This document shows positions 25,776-34,425 of a DNA stretch of 64,000 nt, one piece after another. The translations under genes and the position numbers were made by a program. Under the pieces are notes generated by a model that saw nothing but the letters and a program-made list of their open reading frames with translations, made no database searches and was not told the origin of the DNA. The DNA is taken from the NCBI RefSeq assembly GCF_042652925.1, contig NZ_JBHSHC010000096.1, positions 1 through 64,000 of the forward strand. The letters run 5' to 3'. Numbering within the stretch: position 1 is the stretch's first letter; each line of letters opens with the position of its first letter. This DNA comes from Effusibacillus consociatus (GTDB taxonomy: Bacteria; Bacillota; Bacilli; Tumebacillales; Effusibacillaceae).

Positions 25776-26498
25776 TTATCTTGTCAGTTGTGAAGCGGGC
25801 AAATACTTCCCCTGTATGTCCCTTGCCACTTCCTCCAGTCGGTCCGACACCTGCGGGATCGAATAGCCTACAAACAGCGGGGAAGCAGCAAAGCGGGGGA
25901 CTATTTTGGCGAAAATCCGGCCTTCGATTTGGTAGAAGAATAGGTTATAGCTGTTGCAATTTTTATTAAAGTGGTTCAGCACATAGCGGGCAGCTATCTG
26001 GATATAGTCGGCCATCTGATTCAATTGCCCCATTTCGGGCAGCCTGGCATTGAATTCAAAAAATCCCATCCGTGGAGCAGTTGAGATGTTAAACTCGACC
26101 CCATTTCGTCTGTCAATGACCAAGCCTTCAAAATGTTCCGCCCTCACATGCTGTCGATAATCGATATGCTTTAGCCCGACGATCTGCATATGAGGGTGAT
26201 GAATCGAGCCTCCGGAAAGCGGTCCGTGATTTTTATAAAAGATGACCGATGTAAACTCCCCGGATGCTTCCATTTCCAACCACTTTTCAACGCCGAAGCG
26301 AATCAGTTTATGAAGATGTTCTCTTGAATAGGTTGACAGTTCCGAGTCGCAATCGTCGGTCTCGATTACTACGGTTTGAAATGTGTCTTCCAGGGTGGGA
26401 TATTTATTTTTGACCAGCAAAATAGGTCCTTCTTGAGCGAGAATCTCCTCTTCATGCTGCTGCATCTTAATCCTACCAAATTCCTGCAACCTTTCCAC
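25776..26498 (-). CDS. DUF4931 / GalT-like HIT-superfamily protein, N-terminus possibly short
   Basis: The core NKYPTLEDTFQTVVIETD, KNHGPLSGGSIHHPHMQIVGL (the HxHxQ motif) and a C-terminal NLFFYQIEGRIFAKIVPRFAASPLFVGYSIPQ match the DUF4931 family, related to galactose-1-phosphate uridylyltransferases. Family members that I recall start with a CPFC zinc motif about 25 residues upstream. Here the frame holds no such motif before an in-frame stop. The start is GTG 26498 or ATG 26465. It may be truncated but could still fold; function unknown. Confidence 0.72.
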   Translation of the reverse strand: MERLQEFGRIKMQQHEEEILAQEGPILLVKNKYPTLEDTFQTVVIETDDCDSELSTYSREHLHKLIRFGVEKWLEMEASGEFTSVIFYKNHGPLSGGSIHHPHMQIVGLKHIDYRQHVRAEHFEGLVIDRRNGVEFNISTAPRMGFFEFNARLPEMGQLNQMADYIQIAARYVLNHFNKNCNSYNLFFYQIEGRIFAKIVPRFAASPLFVGYSIPQVSDRLEEVARDIQGKYLPASQLTR

Positions 26499-26575
26499 AA
26501 TTATTCCACAATTTTTGGTTAGACTGGGACATGAGGGTAGGGATCACATAAAAACCGATCTAAGGAGTGTTGAAC

Positions 26576-27235
26576 ATGAAATGGAAGCCGATAGCCGCAT
26601 CATTGGGAGTTGCGATGCTCTTGCTCAGTGGATCCGCATTTGCCCAAACCGGAGCGGCAGTTAAGACGGAACAAAGCAATGTCGCGAAAGACAAATACGA
26701 AGTCCTGAAAGAATTGCAAGCGCAGGAAAAAGAATTGAATCAGCAATTGAAAGAGAAGTACAAGGACAAAAAAGAAGCCGTCAAGGATAAGAAGGGCGAA
26801 ATCAGTCAAGAGGTTCGCGACAGGGTAAAAGCGGTGATGGAAGAGGTGAAAGCCCTCCATCAGCAGGTAAAGGAACTGAAGCAGCAGGTGGAAGAAGCAA
26901 AGAAGAACAAGGATGAAGCAAAAGCGGAAGAGTTGAAGAAACGCATTGCGGATCTTGAAGAGCGGATTAAGGCGAAGCGCGACTCGATCAAAGACGATCT
27001 TGCAAAGATCAAGGAAGTCCGCAAGTCGATGAAGGAGAAGTTTGGAGACCTGAAAGATGCCCGTTCTGACGTGTTCAAGCATCTCAAGCAAATGCAGCAT
27101 GAAAAGCGGGAGCTTCTGAAACAAGCGGCCCAATTCAAGAAAGAGGGCGATGAAGCCAAGCTGATGGCAGTTCTCGACAAGGCCATTGAATTGGAGAAAA
27201 AGATCATTCAGGCCAAACAGGAGCTCTTGAAGTAA
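26576..27235 (+). CDS. secreted Lys/Glu-rich coiled-coil protein
   Basis: A signal peptide (about 1-25, ending SAFAQ) precedes a nearly continuous charged coiled coil. It includes ELNQQLKEKYKDKKEAVKDK, LHQQVKELKQQVEEAKKNKD and LEERIKAKRDSIKDDLAKI. No globular domain is visible in the 219 residues. TAAGGAG lies 8 bases before ATG 26576. It could be a cell-wall or spore-surface structural protein or a chaperone; no family is recognised. The high purine content makes a long antisense frame that is not a gene. Confidence 0.75.
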   Translation: MKWKPIAASLGVAMLLLSGSAFAQTGAAVKTEQSNVAKDKYEVLKELQAQEKELNQQLKEKYKDKKEAVKDKKGEISQEVRDRVKAVMEEVKALHQQVKELKQQVEEAKKNKDEAKAEELKKRIADLEERIKAKRDSIKDDLAKIKEVRKSMKEKFGDLKDARSDVFKHLKQMQHEKRELLKQAAQFKKEGDEAKLMAVLDKAIELEKKIIQAKQELLK

Positions 27236-27318
27236 CGCTAACGACATTCCCGTTCCCGGAGAGAATGCCCGCCATCCTCTCCTTCCATCTGCACCACTCC
27301 TGGGGAAGGAGAATGATC

Positions 27319-28083
27319 ATGAAAAAGAGAAGAAATTTATTCTTTGCACTGGCATTGAGTATTGGGATAACCGGATTGGTTCATAAAATGCAGGTAAACG
27401 CGGATCTCTTGTTTCCCTCTTCAGGAGAGGAAGCGGTTCGTCATGTCCCACAGGATGTTTCCAAAATTCCGCCCCAGGATCAGAATCGTAAAATTCTCAT
27501 CCGAGTGCCGGCACAGTCACAAGCTGAACTGTACAATGGCTGTGAAGTGACAAGTCTTTCCATGCTGCTGTCGGCTGCCGGGCATCCGTTTGACAAGAAC
27601 GAACTGGCATACTGGATCACGAAGGATGGAACACCACTGCAGGAGGATGAAGACGACACTATCATTTCGTGGGGAGATCCCAATTCAGGGTTCGTTGGAG
27701 ACATCACGGGTGAAAGTCCGGGATATGGAGTCTATCACGGACCGGTCGCCCAATTGATAGACACTCTTTTGTCAGAAGGGGCAGAGGACCTCACTGGACA
27801 ACCATTTGATGAGGTTTTGTCGCGGGTAGCCTCCGGAAAGCCTGTATTGGTTTGGGCGACGGTTGAATTTCAACCGACATCTTCCTGGGTGAAGTGGACC
27901 GGGCCACATGGAACTGTTACCGCCACTTTTGACGAGCATGCAGTACTGCTTGTGGGGTTTGACGCCAATCATGTCTACATTAATGATCCTCAGGACGGGA
28001 CAGCCGGGAAAGCGGTTGATCGACAATCGTTTATCGCCGCTTGGGAGCAATTAGGAAAGCAGGCGGTAACGTTCAAAGGATAG
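27319..28083 (+). CDS. exported C39-like cysteine peptidase family protein
   Basis: A signal anchor (about 1-28) precedes a peptidase_C39_2-type domain. The likely nucleophile lies in ELYNGCEVTSLSMLL, the general-base His in FDEHAVLLVGFD and the third residue in YINDPQDG. The domain spans about 70-250. Such proteins are predicted to cleave peptides or act on the wall. ATG 27319 follows GGAAGGAG by 7 bases. A hairpin terminator follows. Confidence 0.82.
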   Translation: MKKRRNLFFALALSIGITGLVHKMQVNADLLFPSSGEEAVRHVPQDVSKIPPQDQNRKILIRVPAQSQAELYNGCEVTSLSMLLSAAGHPFDKNELAYWITKDGTPLQEDEDDTIISWGDPNSGFVGDITGESPGYGVYHGPVAQLIDTLLSEGAEDLTGQPFDEVLSRVASGKPVLVWATVEFQPTSSWVKWTGPHGTVTATFDEHAVLLVGFDANHVYINDPQDGTAGKAVDRQSFIAAWEQLGKQAVTFKG

Positions 28084-28089
28084 ATGTAA

Positions 28090-28125
28090 GAAACAGCTGG
28101 CGGGAAGTGCCGGCTGTTTCTCTTA
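28090..28125 (+). terminator. rho-independent terminator
   Basis: GAAACAGCTGGC and GCCGGCTGTTTC form a 12-bp stem with one G-T pair and a 7-base loop, followed by TCTTA. Confidence 0.75.
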
Positions 28126-28170
28126 CCGAATGCAAGTTTTTATACCTGAAAATAGGCAGGAGGAACAAGA

Positions 28171-28341
28171 ATGTTTCAAGATATCGGAATTCCCGGTTTG
28201 ATTCTTATCTTAATCGTGGCACTGATTGTGTTTGGCCCCAACAAATTGCCCGAAATCGGACGGGCTCTCGGTAAGGGAGTCCGTGAATTCAAGGATTCCA
28301 TGCGCTCTATCACCGAAGATGATCACGACCCGAAAAAATAA
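28171..28341 (+). CDS. tatA: twin-arginine translocase subunit TatA
   Basis: A 56-residue protein beginning MFQDIGIPGLILILIVALIV, followed by FGPNKLPEIGRALGKGVREF and an acidic tail. This is the complete TatA layout: a short transmembrane helix, the FGP hinge, then an amphipathic helix. TatA oligomers form the passage for folded proteins. AGGAGGAAC precedes ATG 28171. No tatC is adjacent, so it depends on a TatC encoded elsewhere. Confidence 0.93.
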   Translation: MFQDIGIPGLILILIVALIVFGPNKLPEIGRALGKGVREFKDSMRSITEDDHDPKK

Positions 28342-28375
28342 GATTGCTTCATGGTACAATGGAAAGTGGTGACCC

Positions 28376-29086
28376 ATGATGACAGAAGAACAAACGAGAA
28401 CGATTTTTATAGTGGATGACGACGAGAAAGTCAGGGAAATCATTGAGCGGTACCTGCAGGCGGAAGGGTATCAGGTTCGCACATTCGGGCGTGCCCAACC
28501 CGCTTTGGAAGCGTGGAAGCAGGGGGAACCGGACATGTTTATCATAGATATCATGATGCCCGGAATTGACGGATATGAATTGTGTCGGAAGATTCGTTCC
28601 GAGAGTATGGTTCCCATCATCATGGTTTCTGCGAAAGACGAGGAAGTGGACAAAATTGTGGGATTTGAAATGGGGTCTGACGATTACCTGTCAAAGCCTT
28701 TTTCTCCCAGGGAACTTGTGGCACGTGTGAAAACGATGTTTCGTCGAATCAATTCCCTCCAATCCGAAAGGACGGAAGAAAGCAAACAGCAAGTCATCCG
28801 TTTTGAGGATTTGGCATTGCATCTTGATCAGCGGCGGGTGGTGAAGAACGATCAGGAGATTCCCTTTACCACAAAAGAATACGAACTGCTGACTTTTTTG
28901 GTTGCGAACCGCAACAGAGCTTTTACAAGAGAGCAGTTGTTAAATCAAGTGTGGGGGTACGAATACTTAGGGGATGAACGGGCGATCGACGATCTCGTCA
29001 AACGTCTGCGAAAGAAACTGAAAGCGGCCGATTCAACCGTTGAGATTAAGACTGTATGGGGCTACGGCTACAAATTGGAAGGATAA
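28376..29086 (+). CDS. OmpR/PhoB-family response regulator
   Basis: The receiver domain (about 1-120) has DDD at 15-17, the acceptor Asp in MFIIDIMMPGIDGYE, and Lys in LSKPFSP. A winged-helix output domain ends with DDLVKRLRKKLKA and TVWGYGYKLE. It lies 3 bases before the kinase gene and 34 bases after tatA. Two ATG codons in tandem (28376, 28379) could start it. The target genes are unknown. Confidence 0.92.
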   Translation: MMTEEQTRTIFIVDDDEKVREIIERYLQAEGYQVRTFGRAQPALEAWKQGEPDMFIIDIMMPGIDGYELCRKIRSESMVPIIMVSAKDEEVDKIVGFEMGSDDYLSKPFSPRELVARVKTMFRRINSLQSERTEESKQQVIRFEDLALHLDQRRVVKNDQEIPFTTKEYELLTFLVANRNRAFTREQLLNQVWGYEYLGDERAIDDLVKRLRKKLKAADSTVEIKTVWGYGYKLEG

Positions 29087-29089
29087 ACC

Positions 29090-30466
29090 ATGAAAAGTTC
29101 GATCGGAAAGAAACTGGTTCTGACTTATCTCGTTTTAATTGGTGTCACGTTGGCAGTATCCGGTGTCTTATTTAACGCATTCATAAAAAATTATATGGTG
29201 GAGGAAGCCAAATCAAGCCTGCGAACCGAAGCCGGCCATCTGATCGAGCTTATGGGTGCGGACCAAGCGGCTGTAATCGACCCAATTAAAAAACGGGTAA
29301 TAACAAAAATCGCGCTAAGCACAATTGAAAGCGATTATTTCATCGTTCAGAAAAGCAATCAACAAGTGATTGCTTCCAGTTCAAAAGATATCGTGAAGTT
29401 GAACCGTTCTCCTTTCCCCGTATCGGAAGTCTATGAAGGGAGAGGGATCGAAGGCGAGGCACAAGTAAAGGGCAAAGACATTGTATATGTTGCTTTGCCA
29501 ATGGATTTGGGAAAGGGCAGCCAGGTGACACATGCAGTGGTGCTTTTCACCGAACTGCAGCACATTCGCAGCGCAACGCGTGAAGTCGTCATGCTCCTGA
29601 TAAAAGGTTTCGTCATTACCGCGATTGTGATGCTGATCGTCGCTTATATCATGATGCGTTCCTTGACCCGTCCCTTGCAGAATCTGAGGCAAGCGGTGAT
29701 GAGGCTGATGAACCGGGATTTTACTCCGCCTCAGATCGTAAAGACGGGAGACGAATTGGAGGAGCTTTCGAAAGCGTTTAGCGACATGACCGTGGCATTG
29801 AAGAAATATGATGAAGGGCAGCGACGATTCCTTCAAAACGCCTCGCATGAATTAAAAACGCCGTTGATGGCAATTCAAGGGTATGCTGAAGGAATTCGCG
29901 ACGGAATTTTTCGAGGGGCTGATGCGGAAAAAGGATTGGATGCAATCTCAACCGAGAGCAAGCGGTTGAAGAAAATGGTCGATGAATTGATTTACCTGTC
30001 CAAGCTCGAAACCTTGGAGGGAATGTTTGATCCGCAGCCTGTAGACCTGAAACTCATTTTGCAGGAAAGCATCGATCGGGTAAAAAGCCTGGCCCGGCAA
30101 AAAGGTGTGCAGATTGACTTGCACGGTGACCTGGACAAACGGTTGATGCTTGACCCTGACAAAATGATTCAGGCTTTCATAAACCTGATCGGCAACGGGA
30201 TTCGTCATGCGAATTCTCAAGTGAGAGTGGAGCTCGCGAGCTTTGATTCAGTCGTTCGGATTACGGTTGAGGATGATGGCCCCGGATTGCGTGAGGGAGA
30301 CAAAGAACGGATATTTGAAAGATTTTTCCGGGGCAAGGATGGAGATACCGGCCTTGGACTGGCGATTACGCGCGCGATCATTGAAAAAAGCGGCGGCATA
30401 ATAAAAGCCGATAACGGCACGAACGGTGGAGCCGTCTTCACGGTTGAGTTCAGAGCGAAGAAATAG
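29090..30466 (+). CDS. membrane sensor histidine kinase
   Basis: There are two transmembrane helices (about 8-30 and 160-185) around an extracellular domain of about 130 residues. HAMP is at about 186-240, the H box NASHELKTPLMAIQGYAEG near 252, the N box (LINLIGNGIRHAN), DDGPGL and GDTGLGLAITRAI follow. The 458 residues are normal. It is paired with the adjacent regulator. The VanS/CssS-like architecture suggests an envelope signal; the ligand is not evident. Confidence 0.92.
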   Translation: MKSSIGKKLVLTYLVLIGVTLAVSGVLFNAFIKNYMVEEAKSSLRTEAGHLIELMGADQAAVIDPIKKRVITKIALSTIESDYFIVQKSNQQVIASSSKDIVKLNRSPFPVSEVYEGRGIEGEAQVKGKDIVYVALPMDLGKGSQVTHAVVLFTELQHIRSATREVVMLLIKGFVITAIVMLIVAYIMMRSLTRPLQNLRQAVMRLMNRDFTPPQIVKTGDELEELSKAFSDMTVALKKYDEGQRRFLQNASHELKTPLMAIQGYAEGIRDGIFRGADAEKGLDAISTESKRLKKMVDELIYLSKLETLEGMFDPQPVDLKLILQESIDRVKSLARQKGVQIDLHGDLDKRLMLDPDKMIQAFINLIGNGIRHANSQVRVELASFDSVVRITVEDDGPGLREGDKERIFERFFRGKDGDTGLGLAITRAIIEKSGGIIKADNGTNGGAVFTVEFRAKK

Positions 30467-30474
30467 ACCAAAGC

Positions 30475-31083
30475 TTATAGTTTTGCCTTTCTTTTATTCA
30501 TCAATTGGCGGGTGCCCCATCCTATTACCAAGAAAAGCAGGACGCTAAGGACCAATACCCACATATATTGGTGAAGGGCTTCCGAAAAAACCCGCCAATG
30601 TTCCTGCAAATAAAAACCGATGGTAACAAAAGTTAGAACCCAGAAGAGACCGCCTGGCAAAGCATAAAGAATAAAATTTCGGTAAGGCCACTTGCTCACA
30701 CCTGCCGACAGGGCAGTGAAATGGCGGATACCCGGAACAAAATATCCGAATGTTACCGTGAATTTGCCAAAGCGGGTAAACCATTGCTCCGCTTTTTGCA
30801 GCTTTTCAGGAGTAATCGAAATCTTCCGGCCGTATTTTTCCAGAAGAGGAAGCCCGAATTGATGGCCGATAAAGTAGCTGAGCGACATTCCGAGAATACT
30901 TCCCACGAAGGCAACCAGTACCGTAATAAGGAAACGGAGCTCCCCTTTTGAAACCAGAAACCCGGCAAATGTCATTAACAACTCGTCGGGCAGAGGAATC
31001 CCGACGATTCCCAGGACTTGTGCGGCAAATAATCCGAGATATCCGTAATGGTCTATAAAATACAAAACTTTATCCTGAATCAA
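30475..31083 (-). CDS. DedA-family membrane protein
   Basis: DedA (SNARE-associated/VTT fold) proteins flip phospholipids or undecaprenyl phosphate. The FAAQVLGIVGIPLPDELLMTFAG, FIGHQFGLPLLEKYGRK and FVPGIRHFTALSAGVSKWPY segments with the conserved Gly/Arg are present, along with about five hydrophobic stretches. I choose TTG 31083, 7 bases after GAGGGAGG, giving about 200 residues. An array of 17-bp repeats lies just upstream. Confidence 0.88.
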   Translation of the reverse strand: MIQDKVLYFIDHYGYLGLFAAQVLGIVGIPLPDELLMTFAGFLVSKGELRFLITVLVAFVGSILGMSLSYFIGHQFGLPLLEKYGRKISITPEKLQKAEQWFTRFGKFTVTFGYFVPGIRHFTALSAGVSKWPYRNFILYALPGGLFWVLTFVTIGFYLQEHWRVFSEALHQYMWVLVLSVLLFLVIGWGTRQLMNKRKAKL

Positions 31084-31146
31084 TCGTGTTCCTCCCTCGC
31101 CGCAATGGAGTCGCAGAATCGTTAGAGCGAATCTACGGGACAATTG

Positions 31147-31197
31147 CATGCATGTTTATATTACATGCATGTTTATATTACATGCATGTTTGTATTA
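31147..31197. repeat. three 17-bp tandem repeats with ATGCAT palindromes
   Basis: Three abutting 17-bp units (31147, 31164, 31181) read CATGCATGTTTATATTA with one change in the third. On the minus strand a TATAAT (31199-31194) touches the array, which then covers the transcription start side of the dedA promoter. A multi-site operator is likely. Confidence 0.75.
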
Positions 31198-31220
31198 TAC
31201 GATATGTTCTTCTTCATTTG

Positions 31221-32678
31221 TTATTTCGTCAGTTTTATCAACCGCCATGCCGTTTTATCGATTCGTTCCACCTCAATGAATGTGTCAGCCGCAACCAAAA
31301 GGGATGTTGTCCCGTCAATCGAGTCACGGGGCAGGGAGATCCACAGTCTGTTCCCCTGCACCTGCACGATTGTACCGGAAGGAAGATCCAAACTGTTCCC
31401 CGCATATTTTCTGGCGGACACTTTTGAGTTTTGCACGGTCAAGTCCAGCCTTTTCACACCTGTCGGCTGAAAGATGCGGATTCTGACATTGTACATCACT
31501 TGTGGACTGATCGGCCCGCCGGTTTCCAGTCCAATATGGAACTTTTCATTGGTGAGAACGCCACCGACAGCCATTATGTCGGCCTGACGTTCCACTTGAC
31601 GTCTGAAAGTATCCGCGTAAGCATCGAAGAAAAGGGTGTAGGGCAGCCTGTTCGGATCGCTGAAATCAGGGGTGCCTGAAACGGTGGGAAGAACCGGGTC
31701 TTTGTAGGTGCCCAGCAGTTCATTCGCCCGTACAAAAGCATGCAAATAGGGACCCATGACTTTCGTTTGGGTCGCGTATTTGTCAATGGCTGCTTTTTTC
31801 TTGGTCTCTTCCTGCTCCGTCACGGGGATATAAATCCAATGGGTGTCCAAGCCTGCCAAAACATGAGGCGGGTGCAAAGGCAGGGAAGGCTCGTATCTCC
31901 ACGGCACCGGAAAATCCCCCCGGTGAACCAGATAGGTCCATTCTCTCACCTGATAGTTTTGTTCCGTAAGCAAATATTTTACAAAAGCACTGGTCGCCCA
32001 GTGATCGTGGTGCTGGTCGTTCGGATCGGGATATACCACGTCTGTCGGCTGGAACTCTCGAAAGATTTCCGAGAGGTTTTTCAAGACATTCTCTCCACAA
32101 TAGGGTGCATTTTTTTCATAACTGAAGTCATAAGGTGAACGTACACTGCCATTCAATCCTTTATGCAGATGGTCATAATCCCAGTCCGATTCCCATAGAC
32201 TGTTCACTCCGCCATCGGGATACCCCAGAAAGACAACGTTTGCTTCCGGTACGCCAAAGTGCTTCAAAGCGTTCAGGGATTCCAGACGACGGGCTTGTCC
32301 CAATCTTCGGAAGTCATCCGGACCTGGCTCTATTGTCATGAAATTTTCTTCTGCTGCCCTCCTGAATCCGTCCCCGTTGGTCATAATCACCACTTTTACC
32401 CGCTTGCCTGCTGCGAGAGCTCTCTGAATTACGCCCGCCCCACCCAAAGTTTCATCATCGGGGTGTGGAGCGACAATTAAAGTTCGATCTCCAATCGCAA
32501 ACGGAGGTTGAGGAGGAATTTTTTTTGCAAGCCGCAGCAGGTCGGCTGCAAAGGGGCGGAAGAATGTGTATGCAAAAATGGTAACGAGCACTACTCCAAC
32601 TGCAAACCATAGATAGCGATGTCGGCTGCGTGTCAAAAGCCCATTTCCCCCTCCTGAAATTTTTCCTGTATGTATCAT
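31221..32678 (-). CDS. membrane-anchored PIG-L-type (LmbE) deacetylase
   Basis: An N-terminal helix (about 22-42) precedes the metal-dependent PIG-L domain: APHPDDETLGGAG near 70, IMTNGDGF near 100 and a later PNDQHHDHWAT metal motif near 215. The C-terminal 180 residues form an unassigned beta-rich domain. Relatives remove acetyl groups from N-acetylglucosamine-containing substrates. The start is ATG 32678 or TTG 32636; AGGAGGGGG lies between them. Located upstream of dedA on the same strand. Confidence 0.85.
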   Translation of the reverse strand: MIHTGKISGGGNGLLTRSRHRYLWFAVGVVLVTIFAYTFFRPFAADLLRLAKKIPPQPPFAIGDRTLIVAPHPDDETLGGAGVIQRALAAGKRVKVVIMTNGDGFRRAAEENFMTIEPGPDDFRRLGQARRLESLNALKHFGVPEANVVFLGYPDGGVNSLWESDWDYDHLHKGLNGSVRSPYDFSYEKNAPYCGENVLKNLSEIFREFQPTDVVYPDPNDQHHDHWATSAFVKYLLTEQNYQVREWTYLVHRGDFPVPWRYEPSLPLHPPHVLAGLDTHWIYIPVTEQEETKKKAAIDKYATQTKVMGPYLHAFVRANELLGTYKDPVLPTVSGTPDFSDPNRLPYTLFFDAYADTFRRQVERQADIMAVGGVLTNEKFHIGLETGGPISPQVMYNVRIRIFQPTGVKRLDLTVQNSKVSARKYAGNSLDLPSGTIVQVQGNRLWISLPRDSIDGTTSLLVAADTFIEVERIDKTAWRLIKLTK

Positions 32679-32686
32679 GTGTAAAA

Positions 32687-32718
32687 GCCCGTTCTAGTAT
32701 TGCAGAACGGGCTTTTTT
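32687..32718. terminator. bidirectional terminator
   Basis: AAGCCCGTTCT and AGAACGGGCTT form an 11-bp stem followed by TTTT on both strands. On the minus strand it contains the end of the small membrane-protein gene. Confidence 0.8.
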
Positions 32719-32813
32719 CCGGACACAAGCGAAAAAACGAGCAGCATCACAAGCAGGAAAATAATCAGGAACGCGACCAGCCAACGGATCAACAGGGCGG
32801 TTTGTTGGTCCAC
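32694..32813 (-). CDS. possible small single-span membrane protein (39 residues)
   Basis: GTG 32813 lies 7 bases after AAAGGGGGA on the minus strand. The product begins MDQQTALLIRWLVAFLIIFL and ends SGKKPVLQY. It is one long hydrophobic helix with a basic C-terminal flank. The gene ends inside a terminator stem, which supports a real transcript. No family is recognised. Confidence 0.45.
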   Translation of the reverse strand: MDQQTALLIRWLVAFLIIFLLVMLLVFSLVSGKKPVLQY

Positions 32814-32997
32814 CTCAATCCCCCTTTGCAGGTTGCTTATGCTAGTAGATGCAAAACCGCTTCAGTTTGCTTACGGCAGCCGACCATTTTGCCTTCCGGA
32901 GCGATAAGGCTTTCGTTTGATTCTGAAATGAAGGAGGAAAGTGTAACGAGAGAGGAGTAAATATAGAGTAGACAACAGATACGATAGGGGGATGGGC

Positions 32998-33453
32998 ATG
33001 GCGTGTTCGCTGGTGGATCGTTGTCATGAAGTCAAGCAAGTTTTGCAACAAAATGCGTTGGAGAAGCTTCTCTGCGCAAAAACTTTCCTGCAGGCAAGTG
33101 TTGACCAGAAGCTGATCTATGCGATTCGTTATCTGGAAACGGAGCTGAAAATGCATCAGGAAGTACGGACTTTATGGCCCTATTTGCTGGCAATCCCCAA
33201 TCGGAAAGAAGCAAATCTCTTCTGCCAAATGTACCAATGCGAGCTTGGGCAGTTGGGGGAAGTTGTGCAGTCGCGAATCGATCGGCTTAGCAATTCTTTG
33301 AAAGTGATTCAGGATAAGATGGTTCCTGCTGCGTCACCCAGTTTGTTCTGGAGCATGATGAGAAATCAATTATTGGAAAAAGTTGGGCTGGAGGCGCGGG
33401 AAATCATAACAAAATACGAGAGTGCTGGAGGACAAGTGTTTTTTAATTATTAA
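32998..33453 (+). CDS. unknown helical cytosolic protein (about 151 residues)
   Basis: The product is mostly helical with four Cys, among them LVDRCHEVKQVLQ, EKLLCAKTF and ANLFCQMYQCELGQL. It has no signal peptide and ends GGQVFFNY. ATG 32998 has TAGGGGG 6 bases upstream; ATG 32992 is too near. It stands alone between a terminator and the fixABCX promoter. I do not recognise the family. Confidence 0.6.
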   Translation: MACSLVDRCHEVKQVLQQNALEKLLCAKTFLQASVDQKLIYAIRYLETELKMHQEVRTLWPYLLAIPNRKEANLFCQMYQCELGQLGEVVQSRIDRLSNSLKVIQDKMVPAASPSLFWSMMRNQLLEKVGLEAREIITKYESAGGQVFFNY

Positions 33454-33472
33454 CAATAGGCAGAATTATCTG

Positions 33473-33503
33473 TTGACAAATGTTCCTATTTTCACAATAG
33501 AAT
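33473..33503 (+). promoter_or_regulatory. probable fixABCX promoter
   Basis: A consensus TTGACA (33473-33478) is followed by TAGAAT at 33498-33503, with a long 19-bp spacer. An AATAGA at 17 bp is the alternative -10. Confidence 0.45.
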
Positions 33504-33561
33504 AGAAGTAGGAGATTCAGTACCATTTTTTCCTTAGTTAAGGAAAGGGGAGGAGAAAGAG

Positions 33562-34410
33562 ATGCTGCACATTGTTGTGTGTGTGAAACAGGTTCCCGAC
33601 AGCCGTGAGATCCGCATCGACCCCAAGACAAACACCCTCATACGAATCGGTGTGCCTGCAATTGTGAATTTCTATGATTTGCATGGATTGGAAGAGGCAT
33701 TGGTTTTGCGTGAAAAATATGGTGGACGCATTACAGTGATCTGTATGGGGCCTCCTCCGGCGGAAAAAGCGTTGAAACAATGTATTTCGCTTGGTGCTGA
33801 TGATGCAGTGCTTGTTACAGACAGAGGATTTGCCGGTGCCGATACATTGGCCACTTCCTATGTATTGGCGGAAACCATCAAGAAAGTGGAAGAGACTTGG
33901 GGGCCGGTTGATATCGTTTTCACAGGGAAACAAACCCTGGACGGAGATACCGGACAGGTTGGACCCGGAATTGCATGCCGTCTTGATCTTGAACAATTAA
34001 CCTATGTGGAAAAAGTGGTGGGAATTGATATGGCCACACGCCGAATTACCGTGCACCGCCACTTGGAAGACGGGGTTGAAGTGGTAGAGACCAAGCTGCC
34101 CGTCTTGATGACCGCTCTGAAAGAGCTGAATAAAGTTCGCCGTGCTCCGATGCCCGGCATGCTCCGGGCGGCACAATTTAAACCGACCGTTTGGACCACC
34201 CAGGACTTTCCGAACCTGGATCGCAGCAAAATCGGTCTGAAAGGATCCCCGACCATCGTAGCCAAATCATGGGTCCCTGAACAAAAAGCAGCCAATACGG
34301 AAATGATCGATGGTCGCGATGTTCAGGTGAAAGCGGCTACATTGGTCGACAAACTTTGGCAAACAGACCTGCCGGCCCGTTTCGGTTGGGATCAAAAGGC
34401 TAAAGGATAA
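33562..34410 (+). CDS. fixA: electron transfer flavoprotein beta subunit FixA
   Basis: FixA/EtfB binds the FAD or AMP site of a heterodimeric flavoprotein. The protein begins MLHIVVCVKQVPDS and has the ETF-beta signature (VETKLPVLMTALKELNKVRRAPM) near 180. At 282 residues it is the longer Fix-type. With FixB, FixC and FixX it forms the electron-bifurcating complex that splits NADH electrons between quinone and ferredoxin or flavodoxin. A GGGGAGGAG site precedes the ATG. Confidence 0.92.
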   Translation: MLHIVVCVKQVPDSREIRIDPKTNTLIRIGVPAIVNFYDLHGLEEALVLREKYGGRITVICMGPPPAEKALKQCISLGADDAVLVTDRGFAGADTLATSYVLAETIKKVEETWGPVDIVFTGKQTLDGDTGQVGPGIACRLDLEQLTYVEKVVGIDMATRRITVHRHLEDGVEVVETKLPVLMTALKELNKVRRAPMPGMLRAAQFKPTVWTTQDFPNLDRSKIGLKGSPTIVAKSWVPEQKAANTEMIDGRDVQVKAATLVDKLWQTDLPARFGWDQKAKG

Positions 34411-34425
34411 GGGGGGCGGAATGAA

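Noticed and set aside
26600..27247. 215-residue open frame opposite the coiled-coil gene
   Set aside because: The purine-rich coiled-coil strand leaves few stops on the complement; the product is an implausible Leu/Phe run.
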